The notes below the pieces were generated by a model that was not told the DNA's origin, searched no databases, and saw nothing but the letters and a program-made list of their open reading frames with translations. A program made the position numbers and the translations under genes. Below, in pieces: positions 16,824 through 25,286 of a stretch of 64,000 nucleotides of DNA. Within the stretch, counting starts at the first letter, position 1, and each line of letters starts with the position of its first letter. Source of the DNA: Pseudopedobacter sp039918235 (GTDB lineage Bacteria > Bacteroidota > Bacteroidia > Sphingobacteriales > Sphingobacteriaceae); the NCBI GenBank assembly GCA_039918235.1, contig JBDSHZ010000062.1, positions 1 through 64,000 of the forward strand, given 5' to 3'.

Positions 16824-17156
16824 ATGGATATCAGCTGGCAAGATTTTGAAAAAATAGAACTCCGAGCAGGAACAATTTTAGAAGTTTTAGATTTCCCTGA
16901 AACCCGAAAACCTGCTTACAAAGTAAAAGTAGATTTCGGTGAATTCGGGATCAAATGGTCTAGTGCTCAAATTACTTTTCATTATCAAAAAGAAGATTTG
17001 ATTGGGAAACAGATTGTTGGCGTGGTCAACTTCCCTAAAAAACAGATAGGTAAATTGATGTCGGAATTTTTAGTAACTGGTTTTGCAGACGAAGATGGAA
17101 ATATTGTACTGACTACTTTGGGAAAAGTTGTACCCAATGGAAGCAGAATGATTTAA
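16824..17156 (+). CDS. csaA: tRNA-binding protein, CsaA-like
   Basis: A 110-residue OB-fold protein of the family shared by CsaA and the C-terminus of methionyl-tRNA synthetase. Signature stretches: FEKIELRAGTILEVLDFP, RKPAYKVKVDFGEFGIKWSS, and QIVGVVNFPKKQIGKLMSEF. It probably works as a dimer binding tRNA or acting as a secretion-related chaperone. It starts directly at the end of the SMR gene, with no spacer. Confidence 0.92.
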   Translation: MDISWQDFEKIELRAGTILEVLDFPETRKPAYKVKVDFGEFGIKWSSAQITFHYQKEDLIGKQIVGVVNFPKKQIGKLMSEFLVTGFADEDGNIVLTTLGKVVPNGSRMI

Positions 17157-17174
17157 TTTTGCATTAGGGATTAA

Positions 17175-17238
17175 AATGGATACCGGCTAAGAGAGTAAGG
17201 CCTGTAGGCGTATGAATGTAAAGCCCGCCCGAATGCCT
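17175..17238 (-). repeat. Degenerate intergenic repeat, copy 2
   Basis: On the minus strand it shows CATACGCC (17214-17207) and, further on, TTAGCCGGTATCC (17190-17178), in the order seen in copy 1. A plus-strand stretch CCCGAATGCCTAAATT also resembles CCCGAAATGCTTGAATT of copy 3. It fills the csaA-tadA spacer. Confidence 0.5.
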
Positions 17239-17312
17239 AAATTCTTATTATGTTCCCCATCAAAAAAGATAAAAATCTATCTTTACGCTTTCGCTGATCA
17301 AAATTAATAAGC

Positions 17313-17789
17313 ATGAAATATTATTCTTTTACTGATGAACCTGTGGTTTCTCTTGATGATTTTTTTATGAAAGAAGCACTAAAGGAGGCTTATTTGGCAT
17401 TGGAGACTGATGAAGTGCCTATTGGTGCTATTGTGGTGGCAAATGGCAGGATTATTGGAAAAGGACATAACTTAACGGAGCGCTTAAACGATGTAACTGC
17501 CCATGCAGAAATGCAGGCTTTTACAGCGGCAACAAATTTTTTGGGTGCTAAATATTTAATAGGTTGCACTTTATATGTTACCGTTGAGCCTTGTGTAATG
17601 TGTGCCGGCGCTTCTTATTGGACGCAGGTAAGCAGAATTGTTTTTGGAGCGTATGATATTCAAAGAGGCTTTTCCCGCTTGCAACAGCCAGTACTACATC
17701 CTAAAACAGAATGGATTGGTGGGATTATGGAAAAGGAGTGCAGTACATTGGTAAAAGACTTCTTTATCTCTAAAAGAAATAAATCTTAA
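17313..17789 (+). CDS. tadA: Nucleoside deaminase, TadA-like tRNA adenosine deaminase
   Basis: Zinc-dependent deaminase that in the TadA family converts A34 of tRNA-Arg to inosine. 158 residues; zinc site and catalytic Glu in TAHAEMQAF (near residue 70) and VEPCVMCAGASYW (near 93). The N-terminal FFMKEALKEAYLALETDEVP and the Arg-rich C-terminal segment fit TadA. An N-terminal extension of ~18 residues precedes the usual start; the ATG at 17313 is the only upstream candidate seen. Confidence 0.88.
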   Translation: MKYYSFTDEPVVSLDDFFMKEALKEAYLALETDEVPIGAIVVANGRIIGKGHNLTERLNDVTAHAEMQAFTAATNFLGAKYLIGCTLYVTVEPCVMCAGASYWTQVSRIVFGAYDIQRGFSRLQQPVLHPKTEWIGGIMEKECSTLVKDFFISKRNKS

Positions 17790-17865
17790 CATAAAAATGA
17801 ACAATCTTTAACCTAAGGTAGTTATCTTAGTAGATATTAATTAATAACCTTTAAAACTATATATT

Positions 17866-18468
17866 ATGGCTTTTGAATTACCCGCGTTACCATACGCAGC
17901 AGACGCATTAGAACCGAATATTGATAAAACAACCATGGAAATCCACCATGATAAGCACCATGCGGCTTATGTTGCCAACCTAAACAAAGCTTTAGAAGGT
18001 AAAGAAGATGGTTCTTCTATTGAAGATATTTGTAAAAACATTGATAAATACCCAGCAGCTGTGAGAAACAACGGTGGTGGCCATTTCAATCACTCTTTAT
18101 TTTGGAGCGTAATGGGACCAAATGCTGGCGGCACTCCAACAGGAGATTTGGCAACGGCAATTAACGCTGCATTTGGTTCTTTCGAAGAATTTAAAACTGC
18201 GTTCTCACAAGCAGGAGCAACTCGTTTCGGGTCTGGTTGGGCTTGGCTGTGTGTTAAAGATGGCAAATTAGAAGTTTGTTCTTCAGCCAATCAAGACAAC
18301 CCATTAATGCCAGGTGTAGGTTGCGGCGGAACGCCAATTCTTGGAATGGATGTTTGGGAACATGCTTACTATTTGAAATATCAGAACAAACGACCTGATT
18401 ACATTGCAGCTTTCTTCAATGTAATTAATTGGGATGCTGTTGCCAAACGTTTTGCTACTGCAAAATAA
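17866..18468 (+). CDS. Superoxide dismutase, Fe/Mn family
   Basis: Dismutates superoxide in the cytoplasm. 200 residues without a signal peptide. The four metal ligands are present: His in TTMEIHHDKHHAAYV, His in GGHFNHSLFW near residue 75, and Asp and His in MDVWEHAYYLKYQ near 160. NQDNPLM has the Gln typical of Mn or cambialistic enzymes, so the metal cannot be fixed from sequence. Likely a single gene with its own terminator at 18497-18530. Confidence 0.96.
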   Translation: MAFELPALPYAADALEPNIDKTTMEIHHDKHHAAYVANLNKALEGKEDGSSIEDICKNIDKYPAAVRNNGGGHFNHSLFWSVMGPNAGGTPTGDLATAINAAFGSFEEFKTAFSQAGATRFGSGWAWLCVKDGKLEVCSSANQDNPLMPGVGCGGTPILGMDVWEHAYYLKYQNKRPDYIAAFFNVINWDAVAKRFATAK

Positions 18469-18496
18469 TTTTGGCATGAATTTGAACATTATTTAA

Positions 18497-18530
18497 GCGG
18501 GAAGAAATTAATCTTCCCGCTTTTTATTTT
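18497..18530 (+). terminator. Terminator of the superoxide dismutase gene
   Basis: Stem GCGGGAAGA / TCTTCCCGC, short AT loop, then TTTTTATTTT. Confidence 0.9.
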
Positions 18531-18536
18531 TTAAAC

Positions 18537-18701
18537 ATGAAAAAGTTAACCTTATTTACGCCTATTTTATTATTGACCGTTCTTTTAAGTAGCTGCTCGG
18601 CAATTGAAGGAATATTTAAAGCTGGATTTTACTCTGCTATTTTTGTTATCGTATTAATAGTATTTATTGTTGGCTTTATAATTTATAAATTCAAAAATTA
18701 G
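18537..18701 (+). CDS. Small membrane lipoprotein, 54 aa
   Basis: Short gene encoding a lipoprotein signal with lipobox LSSC (Cys20), then AIEGIFKAGFYSAIF and one hydrophobic segment VLIVFIVGFIIY, ending KFKN. It starts just after the superoxide dismutase terminator, so it needs its own promoter or depends on read-through. It is seven bases before the next gene. Similar ~55-residue lipoproteins occur widely in Bacteroidetes; function unknown. Confidence 0.7.
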   Translation: MKKLTLFTPILLLTVLLSSCSAIEGIFKAGFYSAIFVIVLIVFIVGFIIYKFKN

Positions 18702-18707
18702 AATTTA

Positions 18708-19703
18708 ATGCAAGCATTAGTCCTTAATGGAGTTGACCAACCTTTTCAATTAAAAGAAGTTCCAAAACCTGTCCTTAAAATTGGAGAGGTATTGGTAAAA
18801 ATTAAAGCAGCTGCTTTTAATCGAAGAGATTATTGGATTACAAAAGGACAGTATGCAGGTTTAAAATTTCCCATTATTTTAGGTTCTGATGGTAGTGGAA
18901 TTGTTGCTGAAGTTTTTGATAAAACAGAGGAGCATTGGATAAATCAGGAAGTGGTCATCCATCCCGGAAATAATTGGGGGGATAATCCAAATTTTCAAGG
19001 TGCTGAATTTAAGATCTTAGGCTTGCCAGATAATGGCACCTTTGCGGAGTTTGTTAAAGTGAATGTTAAAAATGTTCACCCTAAGCCAGCTCATTTAAAC
19101 TTTGAACAAGCCGCTGCTTTTCCCCTAGCTGGTTTAACGGCATACCGGGCATTATTTACCAAAGCAGCTCTACAAAAATCAGATAAAGTTTTAATTGTTG
19201 GTGTGGGTGGCGGTGCTGCTACTTTTGCGCTACAGTGGGCATTAGCTTTTGGAGCTGATGTTTATGTTACCTCTAGTTCTGAAGAAAAAATTAAAAAAGC
19301 AGTTGAGCTTGGCGCAAAAGGAGGGGTAAAGTATACCACTGAAAATTGGGACCAACAACTTAAAGAATTATCCAATGGCATTGATGTAATTATTGATAGT
19401 GCCGTAGGAGAAGGATTTGCAAAACACCTCACCTATATTAATGCCGGTGGAAGAATTGTTTTCTTTGGCGCAACAGCCGGAAACATACCAGAATTAAACT
19501 CAAGAATTATATTTTGGAAACAGCTTCAGATTTTAGGAACCACCATGGGGACAGATGCTGAGTTTAAAGCAATGCTTCATTTCATTTCACAACACCAGAT
19601 TATGCCGTTGATTGATCAGGTTTTTTCTTTTGAAGAAGCAAATGAAGCAATTTCGCTAATGAAAAATTCAAGTCAATTTGGTAAAATTGTATTAACAAGA
19701 TAG
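18708..19703 (+). CDS. Zinc-type alcohol dehydrogenase/quinone oxidoreductase family protein
   Basis: A 331-residue MDR-superfamily NAD(P)H-dependent oxidoreductase. It has a GroES-like N-domain (GEVLVKIKAAAFNRRDYW and GSDGSGIVAEVF) and a Rossmann domain (VLIVGVGGGAATFALQWA, VYVTSSSEEKIKKAVELGAK). The Cys of the structural-zinc lobe and the usual catalytic Cys are missing, which suggests the zinc-free quinone-oxidoreductase branch. Substrate unknown. It follows the small lipoprotein by 6 nt. Confidence 0.85.
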   Translation: MQALVLNGVDQPFQLKEVPKPVLKIGEVLVKIKAAAFNRRDYWITKGQYAGLKFPIILGSDGSGIVAEVFDKTEEHWINQEVVIHPGNNWGDNPNFQGAEFKILGLPDNGTFAEFVKVNVKNVHPKPAHLNFEQAAAFPLAGLTAYRALFTKAALQKSDKVLIVGVGGGAATFALQWALAFGADVYVTSSSEEKIKKAVELGAKGGVKYTTENWDQQLKELSNGIDVIIDSAVGEGFAKHLTYINAGGRIVFFGATAGNIPELNSRIIFWKQLQILGTTMGTDAEFKAMLHFISQHQIMPLIDQVFSFEEANEAISLMKNSSQFGKIVLTR

Positions 19704-19742
19704 TTTGTACTTTAAAAAAATATAGGCTTTAAAAATGTAATC

Positions 19743-21047
19743 CTATTTTTTTATAGCAGCAACCCGCCACACAATTCCTGCACCATCATCAGCAACTAAT
19801 AAAGAGCCATCTTTGGCAACGGTAACACCTACTGGCCTACCATGCACATCACCTTTATCTTTATCTGCTAAAAATCCGGTTAAAAAATCTTGTGATTTAC
19901 CATTAGGCTTTCCATCCTTGAAAGGGACAAAAATCACTTTATAACCTGTAAATATAGATCTATTCCAAGAACCATGTTGTCCTACAAAAGCTCCATTTTT
20001 ATATTTTTGAGGAAAAGTATTTCCATCATAAAAAGTTAACCCTAAAGAAGCACTGTGAGGGTCTACAGCATAATCTGGAACCAACGCTTTCTTCACCATT
20101 TCGGGGCTTTCGCCTTTTCTTCTAGGATCCTCATGCTGCCCAAAATAGCTGTAAGGCCAACCGTAAAATGCGCCTTGTTTTACAGAAGTAATATAATCTG
20201 GCACTAAATCGTCCCCCAATTTATCCCGCTCATTTACCGCAGTCCAAAGGTCTCCAGTAACTGGATTCCAGTCCATTCCTACCGGATTTCTTAAACCAGA
20301 TGCATATATTTTTTCTCCACTTCCATCAGGATTAATTTCTAATATATTAGCCCTGCGGACTTCATTTTCCATTCCGTTTTCTCCAACATTACTTCCTGAA
20401 CCCACAGAAACATAAATTTTTGATTGGTCGGCATTCGTAACCATGTTTCTTGTCCAGTGGTTATTATATCCACCTGCAGGTAGATTAAGAATTTTTTTTC
20501 CGTCCCCTTCAATCCTTGTCAACCCGGTTTTATACGGATACATCATTACTCCATCTGTGTTACTTACATAAAAATGATCTCCAATAATCAACATCCCAAA
20601 AGGTTGATTTAAGCCATTTAGAAAAACACTTTTGGTTTCCGCAACTCCGTCACCATCTGCATCTCTATAAAGCATAATGGTATTGGCACTTTTACCACCA
20701 ACTTCCGCATCATCATTACCTATTATTTTGTTAATAATTTTTTCCTTAACTGTTCTTTCTGAATTTGAAAGCACCACCAAAACGTCTCCATTTGGGGCGA
20801 TATAGGTATATCTTGGGCTTTTGATCCCCTCAGCAAAACGGGTCACCACAAAACCTTCGGATGCTGTAGGTTTCTGGTCCTTTTCCCAACCAATAATATT
20901 ACTGAATTTAGTCTTTGAATCTGAAATTGAAGCTATAGTGTCTTTATGTGTACTGTCGCCCCCTTGTGATAAAGCTTTATTATTACTGCAGGAAAATAAA
21001 GATAATAAAGCAACAGATACAAGTAATGAATTGAATAGGTTTTTCAT
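19743..21047 (-). CDS. Sorbosone-dehydrogenase-like beta-propeller lipoprotein
   Basis: A 434-residue exported protein with a lipoprotein signal (lipobox LFSC at Cys20) and a six-bladed propeller of the L-sorbosone dehydrogenase/PQQ-dependent sugar dehydrogenase family. Typical stretches: GFVVTRFAEGIKSPRYTYIA, NHWTRNMVTNADQSKIYVSVGSGSN (shown in parts), ASGLRNPVGMDWNP, VGQHGSWNRS and LLVADDGAGIVWRV at the last blade. It may oxidise aldoses in the periplasm; PQQ use is not demonstrable from sequence alone. Confidence 0.82.
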   Translation of the reverse strand: MKNLFNSLLVSVALLSLFSCSNNKALSQGGDSTHKDTIASISDSKTKFSNIIGWEKDQKPTASEGFVVTRFAEGIKSPRYTYIAPNGDVLVVLSNSERTVKEKIINKIIGNDDAEVGGKSANTIMLYRDADGDGVAETKSVFLNGLNQPFGMLIIGDHFYVSNTDGVMMYPYKTGLTRIEGDGKKILNLPAGGYNNHWTRNMVTNADQSKIYVSVGSGSNVGENGMENEVRRANILEINPDGSGEKIYASGLRNPVGMDWNPVTGDLWTAVNERDKLGDDLVPDYITSVKQGAFYGWPYSYFGQHEDPRRKGESPEMVKKALVPDYAVDPHSASLGLTFYDGNTFPQKYKNGAFVGQHGSWNRSIFTGYKVIFVPFKDGKPNGKSQDFLTGFLADKDKGDVHGRPVGVTVAKDGSLLVADDGAGIVWRVAAIKK

Positions 21048-21094
21048 GATGATAATTTTATATGTTTACTCATTACAATTATATTGCCAGTTAG

Positions 21095-21562
21095 CTAACC
21101 CTGTTTTTTAGACCTAAATTTATCCTCATAGGTTTCAATCCATTTCTCAGCGGTCATTTTGCTGGCCAATTCACCAATTAAATCAAAAGGAATCAGTTCT
21201 AGTTTTTTAAAACGCATACAACTTTTGCCCATGTCTAATTTTGCTGTGGTATGTTTAGGATATTCCTCTAAAAACCAGTTTAATAAAGAATCGTCAGCAT
21301 ATACACCCATGTGATAAACAGCGATAAAGTTTTTTTGGGAAGCAATATTCATAAAAGGCAAAGGCAATCTTGGGTCGCAATGGTAGCCCCCAGGATAAAT
21401 GCTGTGAGGTATTACATAGCCAATCATGCCATAGCTGATGGTTTCTATAAAATCTCCAGGCAGATTTTGCATAATTACATTTCTCAAGTGGTTAATAGGC
21501 TCCTGCCGCTCTTGCGGAAGTTGCTCCACATATTGATCTGGAGTTAAATCCTGAATCTGCAT
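21095..21562 (-). CDS. DUF1801 domain protein
   Basis: A 155-residue cytosolic protein of the YdhG/DUF1801 fold: TPDQYVEQLPQERQEPINHL, then IETISYGMIGYVIP, and MNIASQKNFIAVYHMGVY, ending in a conserved CMRFKKLELIPFDLIGEL. Function unknown; some relatives bind iron-related or phosphorylated ligands. It lies 11 nt behind the SnoaL/NTF2-like gene at 21574 and may be cotranscribed with it. Confidence 0.8.
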   Translation of the reverse strand: MQIQDLTPDQYVEQLPQERQEPINHLRNVIMQNLPGDFIETISYGMIGYVIPHSIYPGGYHCDPRLPLPFMNIASQKNFIAVYHMGVYADDSLLNWFLEEYPKHTTAKLDMGKSCMRFKKLELIPFDLIGELASKMTAEKWIETYEDKFRSKKQG

Positions 21563-21573
21563 CTTTTCAAATT

Positions 21574-21999
21574 TTAAATTTTATAAGCCTGTCGGGCCAA
21601 CAGTTTCCATTCTCCTTTTTGGTTAACGAAAACAAGCATAATTCCCAGTTTCACTTCTCCACTTACTCCACTATCATTTGTTTTTGCAAATAAATTATGC
21701 CTTACTATGGCAGTTTTTCCCACCACTTTAATGGTTTGCTGTGTAGTGTTAATGGATACAAAATCAGACTGATTGCTGACTAAACTATTTACAAATTCCT
21801 GTTTATTCTGCAACTTTCCACTTGAATGACCATAACTTAAAGAGTCTGCAGTAATGTATTCTAAATTAGATTGTACCCCAGTAATTAAAGCTTGTCTGAG
21901 GTACTCGGCGGCGGCTTCAACTTTTTTCTCGGCACTTTGTGCAAAAGAATGTGTACCAATGGCTAAAACGGTAAAGGCTAATACAATTAATTTCTTCAT
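21574..21999 (-). CDS. Exported NTF2-like (DUF4440) protein
   Basis: A 141-residue protein: signal peptide MKKLIVLAFTVLAIGTHSFAQ, then one cystatin-like NTF2 domain with EYLRQALITGVQSNLEYITA, HSSGKLQNKQEFVNSL and VVGKTAIVRHNLFAKT, ending EWKLLARQAYKI. The small conical fold often binds hydrophobic ligands or serves as a small enzyme, but the role here is unknown. Confidence 0.82.
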   Translation of the reverse strand: MKKLIVLAFTVLAIGTHSFAQSAEKKVEAAAEYLRQALITGVQSNLEYITADSLSYGHSSGKLQNKQEFVNSLVSNQSDFVSINTTQQTIKVVGKTAIVRHNLFAKTNDSGVSGEVKLGIMLVFVNQKGEWKLLARQAYKI

Positions 22000-22086
22000 A
22001 ATAATTTAATTTAGGATGCTCTAATTTATTGAATTTAGGTTAAAAAAAGCTGTTTTCGTTTTAAATTTAATTCAACACTATATATA

Positions 22087-22117
22087 CTGAACGTATATTT
22101 CAATTTAATTATCTTTG
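22087..22117 (+). promoter_or_regulatory. Probable promoter of the aminotransferase gene
   Basis: Perfect -7 box TATCTTTG at 22110-22117. The -33 region (ACTG at 22086-22089, 20 nt away) is a weak match to TTTG. A start near 22124 gives a leader of about 10 nt. Confidence 0.45.
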
Positions 22118-22132
22118 CGCCATCAAATAAAT

Positions 22133-23392
22133 ATGAACATGAAAGTATCTGTATTAGCACAATCTTTAGAAGGGTCTGAAATAATTAAAATTGCCGGAGA
22201 GGTAAATGAGATGAAAGCCAAAGGTATTAATGTAGCCAATTTAACAATCGGTGATTTTGATCCTCAGATTTTTCCCATCCCTCAAAAGCTACAGGATAAT
22301 ATAGTGGATGCTTATGCTGCTAAACAAACCAATTACCCTCCTGCTGATGGCGTTTTGGCTTTAAGAGAAAGTGTTTCCGGATTTTTAAAAGACCGCTTAA
22401 ACTTAAATTATAGTACCTCAGAAATATTAATTTCTGGCGGTTCACGTCCATTGATTTATGCAACTTACTTAACCTTCCTTGATAAAGGAGATAAAGTAAT
22501 TTATCCTGCTCCATCTTGGAACAATAACCATTATGTACATTTATTAAGTGCCTATGGAATAGCTGTGCCTACTTTGCCAGAGAATAATTTTATGCCTTCT
22601 GGTGCTGATTTAAAACCTTTTTTAAAGGGAGCAACACTTTTAGCACTATGTTCTCCCTTAAACCCAACTGGCACCATGTTCTCTGCCGAGGGATTAAAAG
22701 AAATCTGCGAATTGGTATTGGCAGAAAACAAAACTAGAGGAGCGGATGAAAAACCACTATACATTTTATACGATCAGATTTATTCGCAATTAACTTTTGG
22801 TAACCATCAGCATGTAGATCCAGTAACATTGGTTCCAGCAATGCGAGATTATACCATTTTTATTGACGGTGGATCTAAATGTTTTGCTGCAACAGGCGTA
22901 AGAGTAGGTTGGGGTTTTGGGCCTGCAGCAATTATCAGTAGAATGACAGCTGTAGTGGGCCACATGGGCGCTTGGTCTCCAAAAGCAGAACAGGTTGCGA
23001 CTGCCAAATTTTTAAAAGACACCAATGCTGTAAATAGCTTTTTAGAAGGTTTTAAAGCAAAAGTAAAAACAAGTTTAGATGCGCTTTATCAAGGATTAAT
23101 AGGATTAAAAAATGAAGGTTTTGCTATTGAAGCAATCCCGCCAATGGGAGCCATTTATTTAACCATCAAGATTGATTATGTTGGCAAAACTACTCCTGAA
23201 GGAGAATTGTTGGATTCACCTGCTAAATTGAATTTCTATTTGATCAAAAATGCAAATCTAGCATTGGTACCATTCTCTGCTTTTGGAACAGAAGATATGT
23301 GCTGGTACAGGGCTTCTGTTGGCGCCTGCACTACTGAAGATATTTTAGATAAAATTCCTCAGCTTAAAAAAGCATTGCAACAATTGAAATAA
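22133..23392 (+). CDS. PLP-dependent class I/II aminotransferase
   Basis: A 419-residue fold-type I PLP enzyme of the aspartate-aminotransferase group. Features: VANLTIGDFDPQIFPIP, NYPPADGVLALRESV, the PLP-contact SGGSRPLIYATYL, CSPLNPTGTMF, the PLP Lys in IDGGSKCFAATGVRVGW, and the C-terminal Arg in CWYRASVGAC. The substrate is uncertain. I start at ATG 22133 because the frame upstream begins with a TTG inside the -7 promoter box. Monocistronic, with terminator at 23412-23450. Confidence 0.88.
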   Translation: MNMKVSVLAQSLEGSEIIKIAGEVNEMKAKGINVANLTIGDFDPQIFPIPQKLQDNIVDAYAAKQTNYPPADGVLALRESVSGFLKDRLNLNYSTSEILISGGSRPLIYATYLTFLDKGDKVIYPAPSWNNNHYVHLLSAYGIAVPTLPENNFMPSGADLKPFLKGATLLALCSPLNPTGTMFSAEGLKEICELVLAENKTRGADEKPLYILYDQIYSQLTFGNHQHVDPVTLVPAMRDYTIFIDGGSKCFAATGVRVGWGFGPAAIISRMTAVVGHMGAWSPKAEQVATAKFLKDTNAVNSFLEGFKAKVKTSLDALYQGLIGLKNEGFAIEAIPPMGAIYLTIKIDYVGKTTPEGELLDSPAKLNFYLIKNANLALVPFSAFGTEDMCWYRASVGACTTEDILDKIPQLKKALQQLK

Positions 23393-23411
23393 GCTTTTAA
23401 AAAACTTACAA

Positions 23412-23450
23412 AACCTGGTTATTCGTTGAGGATAGCTGGGTTTTTTATTT
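23412..23450 (+). terminator. Terminator of the aminotransferase gene
   Basis: An 11-bp stem AACCTGGTTAT / ATAGCTGGGTT containing three G-T wobbles, 9-nt loop, followed by TTTTTTATTT. Confidence 0.75.
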
Positions 23451-23529
23451 AATATCAAACTGAGCTTTAACTTTCTTCGTGTTCAAGAGCTTTTTCAATT
23501 CTATAATCCGACACCAACCATATTAAAAC

Positions 23530-23558
23530 AAAAAAAGCCCTAACCATAAGGATAAGGC
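23530..23558 (-). terminator. Terminator of the phospholipid operon
   Basis: On the minus strand GCCTTATCC, TTAT loop, GGTTAGGGC, then TTTTTTTG; one internal mismatch. It lies 31 nt after the psd stop. Confidence 0.7.
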
Positions 23559-23588
23559 AAGAATCTCGATTATTTTTAAGTCTAAAGA

Positions 23589-24254
23589 TCAGTGATTGGG
23601 TAAAGTAGCTAAAACGGTTACGCCACCTTTTACAGTATCGCCAAGAGTAACATTTACAATTGAGGTTACTGGTAAAAAAACATCTACTCTAGAACCAAAT
23701 TTAATAAAGCCAAACTCTTCACTTTGCTCTACTTTATCGCCTTCTTTTAAATACCAAACAATTCTACGGGCTAAAGCTCCAGCTATTTGTCGGTAAAGCA
23801 CTAGCATCCCACTTTTATGCTCCACAACGGTTGTAGTTCTTTCATTTTCTGTAGAAGATTTGGGATCCCAAGCCACTAAATATTTACCAGGATGGTACTT
23901 AAAGTATTTCACTATACCGCTGATTGGGTTGCGGTTAACGTGTACATTTACCGGCGACATAAAAACAGAAATCTGTAATCTCTTATCCTTTAAAAATTCT
24001 CCTTCTTCTGTCTCTTCAATCACCACCACTTTTCCATCAGCAGGGCAAATGACCTGTCTATCGTGAAAACTTAACTTCCTTGATGGGCTTCTAAAAAACT
24101 GAAGGATCGTGATGAATAAAAAGAAGGAAACTACATACCATAACCATACAAACCAAGTTACATCTGGGATATAGTAATGAACAATTGCATTGGTGACAAA
24201 AACAAATAATATGCACAATGCAATGGAGGTATAGCCTTCTTTATGAATAGTCAT
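23589..24254 (-). CDS. psd: Phosphatidylserine decarboxylase (short, archaeal-type)
   Basis: Makes phosphatidylethanolamine from phosphatidylserine at the inner membrane. 221 residues with two N-terminal membrane segments, CPADGKVVVIEE, FMSPVNVHVNRNPISGIV, and KFGSRVDVFLP. The GS pair in the last is the self-cleavage site that forms the pyruvoyl cofactor (LGST in E. coli). It follows cdsA by 25 nt: the two enzymes are consecutive pathway neighbours. Confidence 0.95.
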   Translation of the reverse strand: MTIHKEGYTSIALCILFVFVTNAIVHYYIPDVTWFVWLWYVVSFFLFITILQFFRSPSRKLSFHDRQVICPADGKVVVIEETEEGEFLKDKRLQISVFMSPVNVHVNRNPISGIVKYFKYHPGKYLVAWDPKSSTENERTTTVVEHKSGMLVLYRQIAGALARRIVWYLKEGDKVEQSEEFGFIKFGSRVDVFLPVTSIVNVTLGDTVKGGVTVLATLPNH

Positions 24255-24279
24255 GATAAATATATTTTTTGCGAAACTA

Positions 24280-25083
24280 CTAATAAGTAATCAAATAGAG
24301 GTAAACGAAAACAACAGGAGCAGAAAGGAGCAAACCATCAAAACGATCAAGCAATCCTCCATGACCGGGTAATATTTTTCCTGAATCTTTAATTTCTATG
24401 CTCCTTTTAAACATAGATTCTACTAAATCGCCCATGGTGCCAAAGCAGGATATAATTAATGCCATTGCCATCCAATGATAGTAAGGATAATCGATAAAAT
24501 AAATGGAGATGATATAGCCAACCACCATGCTAGTGAAAATCCCTCCAATAAATCCTTCCCACGATTTTTTTGGCGAATGACGCTCAAATAATCTCCTTTT
24601 GCCAAACTTTACGCCAAATAAATAAGCACCGGTATCATTTGCCCAAAGCATCAGAAAAAAGCCAAGCGCAAGATGAAAATTATATTCTCCAGAAATAAAC
24701 GCCAAGCTGTGGTAAAATACAAAAGGAACCACAGCATATATCAATCCTAAAAAAGTATAGGCAATATTGCTAAATGGCAAAGCTGATTTTTTATACAGCT
24801 CCCTAATAAAAATACCAAAAAACAGCGGAATATTAATCAAGAGCCATTTGGGTTCAAAAGAAATAAAATACCTGCCTGCTACAGAAGCAAAAATAATAAG
24901 GGCTGCAACGTAAGCTATCAGTCGGTGTGGTCTTAAGCCAGTGGTTTTTACCAGTGTAAAAAACTCAATTAAACAAACCAAACTTAGGAAAATATAAAAT
25001 CCGGTAAAAACAAAAGGTCCGGTAAGCAGGGATGCCAGCATCACCAATACAAACACAAAACCGGTAATTGCCCTTGTTTTCAT
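24280..25083 (-). CDS. cdsA: Phosphatidate cytidylyltransferase
   Basis: Makes CDP-diacylglycerol from phosphatidate and CTP, the branch point of phospholipid synthesis. 267 residues, about eight membrane helices. The signature includes FGKRRLFERHSPKKSWEGFI and the metal-binding PGHGGLLDRFDGLLLSAPV near the C-terminus. Its ATG overlaps the stop of the DUF2007 gene by one base (TAATG), indicating translational coupling. Confidence 0.95.
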   Translation of the reverse strand: MKTRAITGFVFVLVMLASLLTGPFVFTGFYIFLSLVCLIEFFTLVKTTGLRPHRLIAYVAALIIFASVAGRYFISFEPKWLLINIPLFFGIFIRELYKKSALPFSNIAYTFLGLIYAVVPFVFYHSLAFISGEYNFHLALGFFLMLWANDTGAYLFGVKFGKRRLFERHSPKKSWEGFIGGIFTSMVVGYIISIYFIDYPYYHWMAMALIISCFGTMGDLVESMFKRSIEIKDSGKILPGHGGLLDRFDGLLLSAPVVFVYLYLITY

Positions 25084-25286
25084 TACAAATCGTTTTGTAA
25101 AATAATCTCCAATGCTTTCTGAAAATCTTTTTGTTGGATATGGACTTCTACCTCTCCAAATTTATACGAAGAATCCTGTTTGTTCATAATTACCGCCTCT
25201 ATTTCATGGTCTATTAAAACCTGTTTTACGATTTCTGATTTAAAGAATTGGTTGGAGGTATAAATTTTAACCCAGCTATCATTCAT
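25083..25286 (-). CDS. DUF2007 family small protein
   Basis: A 67-residue soluble protein: WVKIYTSNQFFKSEIVKQVL, DHEIEAVIMNKQDSSYKFGE, VEVHIQQKDFQKALEIIL. This is the DUF2007 'putative signal-transducing' family, structurally related to regulatory PII-like folds. It overlaps the CPBP gene by 8 nt upstream and cdsA by 1 nt downstream, so it is an integral member of the operon. Function unknown. Confidence 0.85.
   Translation of the reverse strand: MNDSWVKIYTSNQFFKSEIVKQVLIDHEIEAVIMNKQDSSYKFGEVEVHIQQKDFQKALEIILQNDL

Noticed and set aside
22115..22132. TTG start for the aminotransferase at 22115
   Set aside because: The TTG lies inside the TATCTTTG promoter box; ATG at 22133 follows directly.
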